A stretch of 64,000 nucleotides of DNA, from contig NZ_JAFIQY010000004.1 in NCBI RefSeq assembly GCF_022271435.1, positions 353,019-417,018 on the forward strand, written 5' to 3'. The first letter of the stretch is position 1. Every line of letters starts with the position of its first letter. The DNA comes from Streptomyces monomycini (lineage in GTDB: Bacteria > Actinomycetota > Actinomycetes > Streptomycetales > Streptomycetaceae). The notes beneath the pieces were generated by a model that was not told the origin of the DNA, searched no databases, and saw only the letters and a list, made by a program, of their open reading frames with translations. The translations under genes and the position numbers were made by a program. Below, piece after piece: positions 8,121 through 16,941 of the stretch.

Positions 8121-8557
8121 TCGCCTCCTCCCCCCCGCTGGTCTCGCTCACCCCGGCCCCGGCGCCCGTCGGCACGGCGGACGCTCCGCCTCTGTGCATC
8201 TGGTCGCCCCAGGGCCCCGGCCCGGTTCCTCAGCCTGGCGGAGAAATGGGCTCGTCTCTGATTTCTTTCGTTACAGGCGGGGTTCTTGCGCAAATTGATC
8301 GAGCTGCGCTCGGTTGAGTTACAGAAGGTTAGGGTCGTGATCGGGCCCCGTCAACGCTTTTTCAACCCTCAACTGCCGTATCGCACAAGGGATTTGACCT
8401 CCCCGAACACCTGTACCTCACCCGGCCCGATTCCGATCATGGCTCACCACCCCCTGCGAACCGTGACCGCCACTTGACGCGCCACACACCGGACCGTCAC
8501 TCTCCGACTGCGCACGGCGCTCCGAGGAGAGCGCTCACCGCGGAGGGCGGACACACG
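8121..8557. other. intergenic region between divergent genes (437 bases)
   Basis: This gap separates the minus-strand Crp/cyclase operon from the plus-strand gene at 8558. It is less GC-rich than its surroundings around 8240-8410, as expected for promoters of both directions, but no hexamer pair stands out enough to name. No open frame here has convincing codon usage. Confidence 0.4.
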
Positions 8558-9091
8558 ATGCACGGCCGACTCGACGAAGTGGTGCCCGCACCGGTCCGGG
8601 ACCAGGTCCGGGCAGCCGAAGCCGCACTGAGCAAGACGGTTACCGCCGGCCTGCCCGCACCGGTACGGATGACCTGCGCTCAGCGCGTCGTCGCGGTGGT
8701 GGGCACCCTCTGCGGCGAACTCTCGGAGAGCGCGACTCCGGGAGCGGACAACTTGCTGAGCGCTGAACGGTGCTGTGGCGGCGCCAGTGCCGTGCTCGCC
8801 GGGTACCTCGGAGAGCATCTGATCGAGAAGTACGGCAGCGCCGCCCGTGCCTGCGATCTGTCAGCGGTGCGCGAGGGCTCGCCCACCTTGCGGTGGCGAG
8901 CGAACGACAGGGACATCGCGGAAGTGGCCGCATGGCTTGCGGGTTCAGCAGCGCAAGCGGAGGCGACACTTGAGGGCGCGGCCCAATGCGCCACGGCCCC
9001 GAGGAAACTCCGCGACGCGGCAGCAGCCGCCGCTGAGTACTCCCACCAGGCATGGGCCTGGCTCGGTGGCGACAGCGGCGGCTGGCCGTGA
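8558..9091 (+). CDS. hypothetical helical protein
   Basis: A 177-residue product. I chose the ATG at 8558 because GGAGGG sits ten bases upstream; an in-frame start further out (8474) has no such site. The protein is Ala-rich and predicted helical, with no signal peptide or membrane segment. It contains a Cys-Cys pair in SAERCCGGASAVLAGYLGEH and ends in a Trp/Gly-rich tail (WAWLGGDSGGWP). I do not recognise a family. It is transcribed away from the Crp/cyclase operon and towards the Pnkp gene, which ends at 9159 on the opposite strand. Confidence 0.65.
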   Translation: MHGRLDEVVPAPVRDQVRAAEAALSKTVTAGLPAPVRMTCAQRVVAVVGTLCGELSESATPGADNLLSAERCCGGASAVLAGYLGEHLIEKYGSAARACDLSAVREGSPTLRWRANDRDIAEVAAWLAGSAAQAEATLEGAAQCATAPRKLRDAAAAAAEYSHQAWAWLGGDSGGWP

Positions 9092-9158
9092 CGAGAGCGG
9101 ACATGCCGAACACCCCGTGCGCATCGGCTTCGCCGGCGGCACCCGGGCCCGGTACCGG

Positions 9159-11768
9159 CTACAGCCGCGGATCCACCGGCTCCGACTCCAGCGCCAGGAC
9201 CGCGAAGACCGCCTCGTGCACCCGCCACAGCGGCTCCCCGTCGGCCAGGCGGTCCAGCGCCTCCAGGCCGAGGGCGTACTCGCGCAGCGCGAGGGAGCGC
9301 TTGTGGCCCAGGTGGCGTACGCGCAGCCGGTCCAGGTTCTCCGGGCGGGTGTACTCCGGACCGTAGATGATCCGCAGGTACTCCCGGCCGCGGCATTTGA
9401 CGCCCGGCTGCACCAGCCGCCCGTCGCCCTTGCGCACCAGCGCGCCCAGCGGCTTGACCACCATGCCCTCACCGCCGGCGGCGGTCAGGTCGAGCCACCA
9501 CCGGACGCCCGCCGCGACCGACGCCTCGTCCTCCGTGTCGACGACCAGACGGCCGGTACGACGCAACAGTCCCGTTCCGTCGTGCTCGACGAGCCGGTCC
9601 AGCCACGCCAGCTGCTCGTCGTGCGGTACGGCGGCCAGGCTGCGGCCCGGCGCGGCCAGGATCTGGAACGGTGCCAGCCGTACGCCGTCCAGGCCGTCGA
9701 CGGGCCAGCAGTAGCGCCGGTACGCCTCGGTGAACGCGGCCGCGTCCACCGCCCGTTCGCGCTGCCGGGCCAGCAGGTCCGGCACCTCCACGCCCCGCGC
9801 GGCGGCCGCCTCCAGCGCGTCCAGCGCCCCGGGGAACGCGGCGCCGGACGCCGCGCCGACCGCCGCGTACTGACCGCGCAGCAGCCCGGACGCCTTCAGC
9901 GACCACGGCAGCAACTCGGCGTCCAGCAGCAGCCAGTGCCCGGAACCGGCCGCGGCGGGGTCCGCCAGTTCCGCCCACAGGCCCGCGCTCTCCACGGCTT
10001 CCCGTACGGACTTCAGCACCTGTTCGGTGACGGCCGGGTCGTCGAAGAACGGCCGCCCGGTCCGCGTGCAGACCGCGCCGCTCACGCCCGCCGCCGCGCC
10101 GAACCGTTCCCGCGCCGCGGCCTCGTCCCGGCACACCAGGACCACGGCCCGCGAGCCCATGTGCTTCTCCTCGCACACGACCTCCCGTACGCCGTCCGCC
10201 CGGTACGACGCGAAAGCCTCGGCCGGGTGCTCCAGGTATCCGTCCTCCTTGGACGTCGCGCAGGGCGCCATCGTCGGCGGCAGGTACGGCAGCAGGCGCG
10301 GGTCGACCGCGAACCGGCTCATCACCTCCAGCGCCGCCGCCGCGTTCTCCTCCTTGACCGCGACCCGGCCCATGTGGCGGGTCTCCACGACCCGCCGCCC
10401 GGCGACGTCCCCGAGGTCCAGCGGACGCCCGTCCGCGCCCCCCGGCGCCTCGCTGGCCAGCGGCTTGGCCGGCTCGTACCAGACCTGCTCGGCCGGTACG
10501 TCGACCAGTTCCCGCTCCGGCCAGCGCAGCGCCGTCATCCGGCCGCCGAAGACACAGCCCGTGTCCAGGCAGATGGTGTTGTTCAGCCAGCTCGCGCGCG
10601 GTGTCGGTGTGTGCCCGTAGACCACGGCGGCGCGGCCCCGGTACTCCTCGGCCCACGGGTAGCGCACCGGCAGCCCGAACTCGTCCGTCTCGCCGGTCGT
10701 GTCGCCGTACAGCGCGAAGGACCGCACCCGGCCGGAGGTCCGGCCGTGGTACTTCTCCGGCAGCCCGGCGTGGCAGACCACCAGCGCCCCGCCGTCGAGC
10801 ACGTAGTGGCTGACCAGGCCTTCGATGAACGCGGCGACCTCACCGCGGAACGCCTCGTCCTCCCCTTCCAGCTGCGCGACGGTCTCGGCGAGCCCGTGAC
10901 TGTGCTGCACCTTGCGGCCCTTGAGGTAGCGGCCGAGCTTGTTCTCGTGGTTGCCCGGTACGCACAGGCCGTGCCCGGCGGCCGTCATGCCCATCACCAG
11001 GCGCAGCACGCCGGGGCTGTCCGGGCCGCGGTCCACCAGGTCGCCGACGAAGACCGCGGTACGGCCCTGCGGGTGCCGGGCGTCCACGGCGCGGCCGAGG
11101 GCGTCGTACTCGACCTCGTACCCCAGCCGTGCGAGCAGCGTCTCCAGCTCGGAGCGGCACCCGTGGATGTCACCGACGATGTCGAACGGGCCGGCCAGGT
11201 GTCGCAGGTCGTTGAAGCGCCGCTCGGTGACGATCTCCGCCGCCTCGACCTGCTCCACCCCCTTGAGCACATGCACCTTGCGGAAGCCCTCGCGCTCCAA
11301 GTGCCGCAGCGAGCGGCGGAGTTCGCGCTGGTGCCGCTGGATGACGCGGCGCGGCATCCCGGCCCGGTCGGCACGCGCCGCGTTGCGCTCGGCGCACACC
11401 TCCTCGGGCAGGTCGAGGACGACGGCCACCGGCAGCACGTCGTGCTCCCGGGCCAGCTTCACCAGCTGGGCGCGCGCCTCCGGCTGCACGTTCGTGGCGT
11501 CCACGACGGTCCGCCGACCGGCCGCGAGGCGCTTGGCCGCGATGTAGTGCAGCACCTCGAAGGCGTCACCGCTCGCGCTCTGGTCGTTCTCGTCGTCGCT
11601 GACCAGCCCGCGGCAGAAGTCCGAGGAGAGCACCTCGGTGGGCTTGAAGTGCCGTGCGGCGAAGGTGGACTTGCCGGAGCCGGTGGCGCCGACGAGCACC
11701 ACCAGACACAGGTCGGGGACGCCCAGGGGGCGGCGGGTGGGGGCGGGGACGGAAGTGGCACCGGTCAT
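9159..11768 (-). CDS. pnkp: polynucleotide kinase-phosphatase of the bacterial RNA-repair complex
   Basis: An 869-residue three-domain RNA-repair enzyme, the usual length for bacterial Pnkp. Kinase: P-loop GATGSGKST (27-35) with VVDATNV downstream. Phosphatase (binuclear metallophosphoesterase): GDIHGC (199), GDLVDRG (242), GNHE (272), GHTPTP. Ligase-like adenylyltransferase: EEKHMGSR with Lys535 as the probable AMP-accepting lysine, and EGMVVKPL near the end. Its ATG overlaps the Hen1 stop by 4 bases. In the characterised system Pnkp heals the broken tRNA ends (5' kinase, 2',3'-phosphatase) and, with Hen1, ligates them; Hen1 2'-O-methylates the 3' end so that the repaired RNA resists recleavage by ribotoxins. 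All three active-site sets look intact. Confidence 0.95.
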   Translation of the reverse strand: MTGATSVPAPTRRPLGVPDLCLVVLVGATGSGKSTFAARHFKPTEVLSSDFCRGLVSDDENDQSASGDAFEVLHYIAAKRLAAGRRTVVDATNVQPEARAQLVKLAREHDVLPVAVVLDLPEEVCAERNAARADRAGMPRRVIQRHQRELRRSLRHLEREGFRKVHVLKGVEQVEAAEIVTERRFNDLRHLAGPFDIVGDIHGCRSELETLLARLGYEVEYDALGRAVDARHPQGRTAVFVGDLVDRGPDSPGVLRLVMGMTAAGHGLCVPGNHENKLGRYLKGRKVQHSHGLAETVAQLEGEDEAFRGEVAAFIEGLVSHYVLDGGALVVCHAGLPEKYHGRTSGRVRSFALYGDTTGETDEFGLPVRYPWAEEYRGRAAVVYGHTPTPRASWLNNTICLDTGCVFGGRMTALRWPERELVDVPAEQVWYEPAKPLASEAPGGADGRPLDLGDVAGRRVVETRHMGRVAVKEENAAAALEVMSRFAVDPRLLPYLPPTMAPCATSKEDGYLEHPAEAFASYRADGVREVVCEEKHMGSRAVVLVCRDEAAARERFGAAAGVSGAVCTRTGRPFFDDPAVTEQVLKSVREAVESAGLWAELADPAAAGSGHWLLLDAELLPWSLKASGLLRGQYAAVGAASGAAFPGALDALEAAAARGVEVPDLLARQRERAVDAAAFTEAYRRYCWPVDGLDGVRLAPFQILAAPGRSLAAVPHDEQLAWLDRLVEHDGTGLLRRTGRLVVDTEDEASVAAGVRWWLDLTAAGGEGMVVKPLGALVRKGDGRLVQPGVKCRGREYLRIIYGPEYTRPENLDRLRVRHLGHKRSLALREYALGLEALDRLADGEPLWRVHEAVFAVLALESEPVDPRL

Positions 11769-13267
11769 GCCTGGGCCTCCTTCGCGGGGGAATCGGCAGG
11801 GGCGGGAGTGGCGGGCGCGGCCGGTGTACGGGCCGAGGCCGGCTCCGCCTGGCGGAAGTACGCGAGCTGGGTGGGCGGCCCGACCTCGGGGTCGTCCGGG
11901 CCCACCGGCCGGAACTCCACCTCGTACCCGTGCCGCCCCGCGACCTCCCCGGCCCACGCCCGGAACTCCGCGCGCGTCCACTCGAAGCGGTGGTCGCCGT
12001 GCCGAACGTGCCCGGCGGGCAGCGACTCCCAGCGCACGTTGTACTCGACGTTCGGTGTGGTCACCACGACCGTGCGCGGCCGGGCCGCGCCGAACACCGC
12101 GTACTCCAGCGCGGACAGCCGCGGCGGGTCCACGTGCTCGACGACCTCGCTCAGCACAGCGGCGTCGTACCCCTTCAGGCGGGCATCGGTGTACGCCAGC
12201 GACCCCTGCACCAGCCGCAGCCGCTCGGACTGCCGCTCGGGCATCCGGTCCAGCCGCAGCCGGCGCCGCGCCTCCTGGAGCGCGCGCATCGACACGTCCA
12301 TGCCGACGATGTCGGTGAACTGCCCCTCCTTGAGCAGCTCGCCCAGCAACTGCCCCGGCCCGCAGCCGAGGTCCAGGACGCGCGCCGCCTTCGCCTCCCG
12401 CAGCACGCCGAGGATCGTCTCCCGGCGCCGCACGGCGAGCGGCACCGGCCGCTCCTCGGTGTCGGCCGACTCCTCCACCGCGTTGTCGATCTCCTCGGCC
12501 GCGGTGTCGTCCGCTTCGGCGAGCCGGGCCAGCTCCAGCCGCTCCAGCGCGTCACGGGTCAGCGTCCGGCGGCGGGCGAGGTAGCGGTCGGCGATGAGCT
12601 TCTGCTCGGGGTGGTCCTCCAGCCAGCCCTCGCCGGCCCGCAGCAGCTTGTCGACCTCGTCGGGCGAGACCCAGTAGTGCTTGGCGTCGTCCAGCACCGG
12701 CAGCAGCACGTACAGGTGCCGCAGCGCGTCGGCGACCGTACGTTCGCCCTCCAGGCCGAGGCGTACGTACCGCGAGTCGCCCCACTCCGGGAACGTCTCG
12801 TCCAGCGGCACCGGCTCGGCCCGTACCGTCCACCCCAGCGGCTCGAACAGCCGGCGCACCAGGCCGGCGCCGCCGCGCGCGGGCACGGCGGGCAGCGCCA
12901 CGTGCAGCGGCAGCGGCTGCGCGGGCAGCTCGGGGCGCGCCTTGCACTGCCCCTTCATCGCGCTCGCGAAGACCGTGCTCAGGGCCACAGCCAGCAGCGA
13001 GGACGCCGCGTACGGGCGGTCGTTCACGTACTGCGCGAGCGCCGAGTCGGGGGCGCCGCCCCGGCCCTTGCCCCGGGCGCGCCGTACCAGCGCGACCGGG
13101 TCCACCTCCAGCAGCAGCGCGGCCGTGCACCGGCTGTCGTCCGCCTCGGGGTAGAACACATGGGCCGTGCCGTGCGCCGTCGAGAACGCCTGCGCCTTCC
13201 CGGGGTGCTTGTGCAGCAGGAATCCGAGGTCGGTCGCGGGGCGCTCAGCGCTTCCGGTGGTGGTCAT
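11765..13267 (-). CDS. hen1: Hen1, 3'-terminal RNA ribose 2'-O-methyltransferase
   Basis: A 500-residue protein; the ATG at 13267 fits homologue length better than the longer in-frame extension. The N-terminal half (1-~240) is the bacterial Hen1 domain that contacts and activates the Pnkp ligase domain. The C-terminal half is a SAM-dependent methyltransferase: VLDLGCGPGQL (297-307), GMDVS (322), and the metal-binding SEVVEH (Glu374, Glu377, His378) followed by HGDHRFEWTRAEF with the last metal His. It adds a 2'-O-methyl group to the 3' end of cleaved RNA before ligation. It is coupled to Pnkp by a 4-base overlap, the standard two-gene arrangement. The Ala/Pro-rich last ~35 residues are probably disordered. 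Confidence 0.95.
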   Translation of the reverse strand: MTTTGSAERPATDLGFLLHKHPGKAQAFSTAHGTAHVFYPEADDSRCTAALLLEVDPVALVRRARGKGRGGAPDSALAQYVNDRPYAASSLLAVALSTVFASAMKGQCKARPELPAQPLPLHVALPAVPARGGAGLVRRLFEPLGWTVRAEPVPLDETFPEWGDSRYVRLGLEGERTVADALRHLYVLLPVLDDAKHYWVSPDEVDKLLRAGEGWLEDHPEQKLIADRYLARRRTLTRDALERLELARLAEADDTAAEEIDNAVEESADTEERPVPLAVRRRETILGVLREAKAARVLDLGCGPGQLLGELLKEGQFTDIVGMDVSMRALQEARRRLRLDRMPERQSERLRLVQGSLAYTDARLKGYDAAVLSEVVEHVDPPRLSALEYAVFGAARPRTVVVTTPNVEYNVRWESLPAGHVRHGDHRFEWTRAEFRAWAGEVAGRHGYEVEFRPVGPDDPEVGPPTQLAYFRQAEPASARTPAAPATPAPADSPAKEAQA

Positions 13268-13449
13268 CGTCAGGAACACGCGTACGAGTATCGCCCGGTA
13301 CCGCCCCGTTTGACGAACTGGTTTTTGCAGGTGGGAACGGGGGTGGGCGCAGGGGCGGCGGCTGCCGCGCCCCCTCGTCACAGCGGCCGCTTCCGTACCC
13401 TGCCGTGCCTGTTCCCGGCTCCCGGCACCCGCAGGGCAAGATGGGCGGC

Positions 13450-14373
13450 ATGGAACTCCGGATCTTCACCGAGCCCCAGCAGGGGGCCACCTACGACACC
13501 CTTCTCCGCGTCGCGCGGGCCGCCGAGGACCTGAACTACGGCGCCTTCTTCCGTTCCGACCACTACCTCCACATGGGCAGCACCGACGGGCTCCCCGGCC
13601 CGACGGACGCCTGGATCACCCTGGCCGGCCTGGCCCGGGAGACCAGGAGCATCCGGCTCGGCACCCTGATGACCGCGGGGACCTTCCGGCTCCCCGGCGT
13701 GCTCGCCATCCAGGTCGCCCAGGTCGACCAGATGTCGGGCGGCCGGATCGACTTCGGCCTGGGATCCGGCTGGTACGAGGACGAGCACAAGGCCTACGGC
13801 ATCCCCTTCCCGAAGGCGAAGTTCGGCCGGCTGGAGGAGCAGCTGGCGATCATCACCGGACTGTGGAGGACGCCCGTCGGCGAACGCTTCGCCTTCGACG
13901 GGAAGTTCTACCAGCTGGCGGACTCGCCCGCGCTGCCCAAGCCGGCGCAGCCGAAGGTGCCGGTCCTCATCGGCGGGCACGGCGCCAAGCGCACCCCCGC
14001 GCTCGCCGCCGAGTACGCGGACGAGTTCAACATCCCCTTCGCCTCGGTGGACGACACCGAGCAGCAGTTCAAGCGGGTACGGGCGGCAGCCGAGCAGCGC
14101 GGCCGGGACGCCGACGAACTCGTGTACTCCAACGCCCTGGTCGCCTGTGTCGGCCGGAACGACGCGGAGGTCAAGCGCCGTGCCGACGCCATCGGGCGCG
14201 AGGTCGACGAGCTGAAGGCCAACGGTCTGGCGGGCTCCCCCGCCGAGGTCGTCGAGCGCCTCGGCCGTTTCGCGGCCGTCGGCTCGCAGCGTGTCTATCT
14301 CCAGATGCTCGACCTGAACGACCTCGACCAGATGGAACTGATCGCCTCGGAGGTCATGCCGCAGGTGGCTTGA
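13450..14373 (+). CDS. LLM-class F420-dependent oxidoreductase
   Basis: A 307-residue luciferase-like TIM barrel. The N-terminus MELRIFTEPQQGATY enters the first beta-strand; an ATG nine bases upstream is an alternative start with no better ribosome site. Family features: FFRSDHYLHMG (strand 2 region), TRSIRLGTLMT, PGVLAIQVAQVDQMSGGRIDFGLGSGW (the typical barrel signature), VPVLIGGHGAKRTPALAAEYADEFN. Members use reduced deazaflavin F420 to reduce or oxidise small molecules. The substrate cannot be predicted. It diverges from hen1 and converges with the phosphatase gene, so it is probably transcribed alone. Confidence 0.9.
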   Translation: MELRIFTEPQQGATYDTLLRVARAAEDLNYGAFFRSDHYLHMGSTDGLPGPTDAWITLAGLARETRSIRLGTLMTAGTFRLPGVLAIQVAQVDQMSGGRIDFGLGSGWYEDEHKAYGIPFPKAKFGRLEEQLAIITGLWRTPVGERFAFDGKFYQLADSPALPKPAQPKVPVLIGGHGAKRTPALAAEYADEFNIPFASVDDTEQQFKRVRAAAEQRGRDADELVYSNALVACVGRNDAEVKRRADAIGREVDELKANGLAGSPAEVVERLGRFAAVGSQRVYLQMLDLNDLDQMELIASEVMPQVA

Positions 14374-14456
14374 GCGGGGTGCGTGAGCGGGGGACTTGGG
14401 CAGGGGCGCGGGAGCAGGGGGCTTGGGCGGGGCCCGAACGGATGACGCCCCCGGCC

Positions 14457-15698
14457 TCACCCCGTCGGCGCGACCCCGCCCGGCCCCCACGGCCCCGGGC
14501 ACCACTCCACGAGCAGCATCGTGGCGTCGTCCCGCAGCTCGTTGCCCTGGTCGTCGACGATGAAGTGGATCAGGCGGCGCAGCGTCTCGAAGGCCAGCTC
14601 ACCACCGGCCGTGGCCCGGATGATCGTGTCGGTGAACCGCTCCAGCCCGAACAGCGCGCCGTTGGAGTCCCGCGCCTCGGTCACACCGTCCGTGTAGAGC
14701 AGCACCCGGTCGCCCGGCTCCAGGTCCGCGACATGGACGGTACGCGGTTCCGGACTCAGCGCGGCGGGGAGGCCCAGCGGCAGCTGGCCGGGCCGCTCCA
14801 GCGCCCGGTCGAGAACGGCGTGCCGGCGGATGAGCAGCGGCGGCGGGTGGCCGGCGTTGACCCAGCGCAGCCGGCCGTCGGCGAGGTCCAGCTGGAGGAA
14901 GACGCCGGTGGCGAACCGGTCGGGCAGCCACTGGCAGAGCGCCTGGTCGACGGTGTCCACCGTCTCCCGCAGGTCCGCGCCGGCCCGGCGGCCGCTGCGG
15001 CAGCCGGCCAGGGCGACGGAGGTGGCCAGACCGGCGGCCAGGTCGTGGCCCATCGAGTCGATGATGGCGGCGTGCAACGTCTCCTGCGTCATGGAGTGGT
15101 CGAACGCGTCGCCGCCCAGCTCGTACGCGGGTTCCAGCACCGCTGTGGACACCGCCTGCTCGTTGCCGATCGTGCGCGGCGGCAGGAAGGCACGCACCAT
15201 TTCCGCGGGCAGCTGCATCGGCTGCGTACGCGCCTGGCGTACGAACGTGTCGCTGTAGGCCCGTTTCGAGGTGATGATGGGGGCCAGCAGGGCGGCCAGC
15301 GCGCGGCAGCGGCGCATCCGCTCGCCGTCCAGCAGGTCGGTGCGTACTTCCAGTACGCCCAGCCGCTCCACCCCGTCGACCAGTGGCAGCCAGACCCGGA
15401 TGCCGCCCTCCGGGTCGTCGGCGTCCTCCACCCGCATGGCCAAGGTGCGGTACGTCCACCCGGCGAGGGAGGAGTCGACGGAGAACGAACGCTGCCCCAC
15501 GCCCAGCGGGCACAGCTGCCGCTGCTGGATGTCGACCAGATAGAGGCCGACGTACCGCAGGCCGAGGGCCGTGGCGTGCCGGTTCACCAGGTCGGGCATG
15601 TCGGTGGGGGCCGCGCGCTGGGCCTGTTCCAGCAACGCTTCGAGCATCCCGTAGCCCTCGGCGCCCGGGTAGGCGTCCGCAAAGGCTTCGCCCGCCAT
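14457..15698 (-). CDS. GAF-like plus SpoIIE/PP2C-type serine phosphatase
   Basis: A 413-residue protein. The ATG at 15698 has AGGAGG eight bases away; the GTG nine bases further out lies inside that ribosome site and cannot be the start. Residues ~20-160 form a GAF-like sensory module (YVGLYLVDIQQRQLCPLGVG, GIRVWLPLVDGVERLGVLEV). Residues ~190-400 form a PPM phosphatase of the SpoIIE type with metal-site segments YELGGDAFDH, AIIDSMGHDLAAGLA, VNAGHPPPLLI, LLYTDGVTEARD and LRDDATMLLVEW. Such proteins dephosphorylate anti-sigma-factor antagonists and so control alternative sigma factors. No partner gene lies beside it, so the target is unknown. Confidence 0.9.
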   Translation of the reverse strand: MAGEAFADAYPGAEGYGMLEALLEQAQRAAPTDMPDLVNRHATALGLRYVGLYLVDIQQRQLCPLGVGQRSFSVDSSLAGWTYRTLAMRVEDADDPEGGIRVWLPLVDGVERLGVLEVRTDLLDGERMRRCRALAALLAPIITSKRAYSDTFVRQARTQPMQLPAEMVRAFLPPRTIGNEQAVSTAVLEPAYELGGDAFDHSMTQETLHAAIIDSMGHDLAAGLATSVALAGCRSGRRAGADLRETVDTVDQALCQWLPDRFATGVFLQLDLADGRLRWVNAGHPPPLLIRRHAVLDRALERPGQLPLGLPAALSPEPRTVHVADLEPGDRVLLYTDGVTEARDSNGALFGLERFTDTIIRATAGGELAFETLRRLIHFIVDDQGNELRDDATMLLVEWCPGPWGPGGVAPTG

Positions 15699-15816
15699 CG
15701 TGATCACCTCCTACCGCAGTTTCGCACCGCGCCCGCACCCCCGCCGTCCGGGCGACCCGGCGGCGCCCGTCATTCCCCCACTCGGGTCGCGGACGTCCGC
15801 GGCCGCCCCGTACGCC

Positions 15817-16009
15817 TCAGTGCGTGCGCCACTCGTGCTCCGGCAGGAAGCGCACGTCGTACTGCCCGGGAACCGTCTCGAACGTGCCGCCGACGCCCTC
15901 GGTGTCCTCGGTGTCCTCGACGAACAGCCGGACGGCGCCCTGGGTGACGTGGAAGACCTCGTACGTGTCGGTGTGCAGATGGGCCGGGACGAGCGAACTC
16001 GATGGTCAT
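15817..16009 (-). pseudogene. frameshifted, shortened cupin gene
   Basis: An intact start (GGAGGG three bases before ATG at 16009, product beginning MTIEF) leads into a frame that turns to Arg/Pro-rich nonsense. Shifting by one base gives a clear single-domain cupin end: LVPAHLHTDTYEVFHVTQGA, VRLFVEDTEDTEG, then YDVRFLPEHEWRTH and a stop. Only ~60 codons remain, about half of a normal cupin, so a deletion plus frameshift is likely. Cupins of this kind bind small ligands. It diverges from the marR gene across two palindromes, so it was probably the original target of that regulator. Confidence 0.6.
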
Positions 16010-16035
16010 GGGCCCTCCTGAGGGACACACCCGAC

Positions 16036-16050
16036 GTCAGGCAACCTGAC
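16036..16050. promoter_or_regulatory. inverted repeat, candidate MarR operator 1
   Basis: GTCAGG-CAA-CCTGAC is a perfect 6-base inverted repeat with a 3-base centre. It lies between the cupin pseudogene and the divergent marR gene, 26 bases before the cupin ATG on that strand. The half-site TCAGG recurs in the neighbouring palindrome, as expected when one dimeric regulator binds both. Confidence 0.6.
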
Positions 16051-16057
16051 ATTCAAT

Positions 16058-16076
16058 GTGTCAGGTGCCCTGACAC
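16058..16076. promoter_or_regulatory. inverted repeat, candidate MarR operator 2
   Basis: GTGTCAGG-TGC-CCTGACAC is a perfect 8-base inverted repeat sharing the core TCAGG/CCTGA with the site at 16036-16050, one to two helical turns away. It sits 70 bases before the marR start. Paired sites like this usually mediate autorepression by a MarR dimer. Confidence 0.65.
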
Positions 16077-16145
16077 TTCACCTGTCCGGGAAGCAACCCC
16101 ACCCGTCCCGCCCCGCCCCCCGCGTCCCCTCCCCCAAGGCTCGCC

Positions 16146-16616
16146 ATGCCCGCATCCACGGCTCCGACCACACCTCCGCCTCCGCCCTCCCCCTGCCGCA
16201 ACCTCCCTCAACTGCTCGGCGACGCCCGGCGCTGGTTCGAGGAAGCCCTCCTGGCCGCCATGGACGCGGCCGGCGGCCCTCCGGTGACCTCGACCCAGGT
16301 CCAGCTCTTCGCGGTGCTCGACGCGGAGGGCACCACGGTCGCCGCACTCGCCCGGCGCATGGGCGTGACCCGGCAGACCGCACACCAAGCCGTACACGGC
16401 CTGGTGGCGGCCGGACTGCTGGAGCAGGTAGCGGACCCCGCCTCCGCCCGGCAGCGGCTGATCCGCCGCACTCCGGCGGGCGAGCGCGCACACCACCAGG
16501 CCGAATGCCTCTTGCAGGACCTGGAACGCCAACTCGCCGCGCGCATCGGCCACGACACGGTCGAGGCCCTCCGTACTGCCCTGGAGTCTTTCTGGGGACC
16601 GCCCCCGACGGCCTGA
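16146..16616 (+). CDS. MarR-family transcriptional regulator
   Basis: A 156-residue protein with a Pro/Thr-rich first 20 residues, then a MarR fold: dimerisation helices (NLPQLLGDARRWFEEALLAAM), winged helix-turn-helix (STQVQLFAVLDAEGTTVAALARRMGVTRQTAHQAVHGLVAAGLLEQ), wing with DPASARQRLIRRTPAGER, and C-terminal dimer helices. The start may be later than annotated because the N-terminus is low complexity. Two strong palindromes upstream suggest autoregulation together with control of the now broken divergent cupin gene. Confidence 0.88.
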   Translation: MPASTAPTTPPPPPSPCRNLPQLLGDARRWFEEALLAAMDAAGGPPVTSTQVQLFAVLDAEGTTVAALARRMGVTRQTAHQAVHGLVAAGLLEQVADPASARQRLIRRTPAGERAHHQAECLLQDLERQLAARIGHDTVEALRTALESFWGPPPTA

Positions 16617-16902
16617 CGGGCATCCGACCCACCACCGCCCGCTCTTTACCGCCGCCCTTCAACCATTCCGCGCCGGAAAGGGCCCATTCCCCGCCTCACG
16701 GCCCGCGGCCCACGGCCCACGGTCCGCGGTCCGCGGTCCGCACGAAACGAAAATCCGATCGTGCGATAACAATGTGGTGCGATGCCACCGCCGAAGTCGA
16801 CACCTCCCGGGTTCCCCGCCCTGCTTCCCGCATTCCCCCGCCTCACCCTTTCGGCTCAACAACTCGTACGCCCGCACCCCTCCCCTGTCGCGGAACGTTG
16901 AT
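16617..16902. other. non-coding stretch after marR
   Basis: No open frame here has gene-like codon use. The segment includes an alternating CCGCGG/CCACGG-rich simple-sequence tract near 16695-16740 and a lower-GC patch (16740-16780). It probably carries the promoter of the secreted protein gene at 16942, but no clear hexamer pair can be named. Confidence 0.4.
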
Positions 16903-16928
16903 CAGTAAGTCGGAGATAGGACTTACTG
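16903..16928. promoter_or_regulatory. perfect 9-base inverted repeat before secreted-protein gene
   Basis: CAGTAAGTC, an 8-base spacer, then GACTTACTG. The repeat ends 13 bases before the GTG start at 16942 and just ahead of its AGAGG ribosome site. The sequence is AT-richer than its surroundings. It could be an operator or an mRNA hairpin that controls translation of the secreted protein. Confidence 0.55.
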
Positions 16929-16941
16929 AAAGAGGTATGAC

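Noticed and set aside
8847..12584. 1245-codon plus-strand open frame
   Set aside because: It lies opposite pnkp and hen1, whose motifs are unambiguous; its product is His/Arg/Gln-rich with no recognisable domain.
14374..14456. possible bidirectional terminator between convergent genes
   Set aside because: G-rich sequence with repeated GGGCTTGGG-like words but no clear stem with paired arms.
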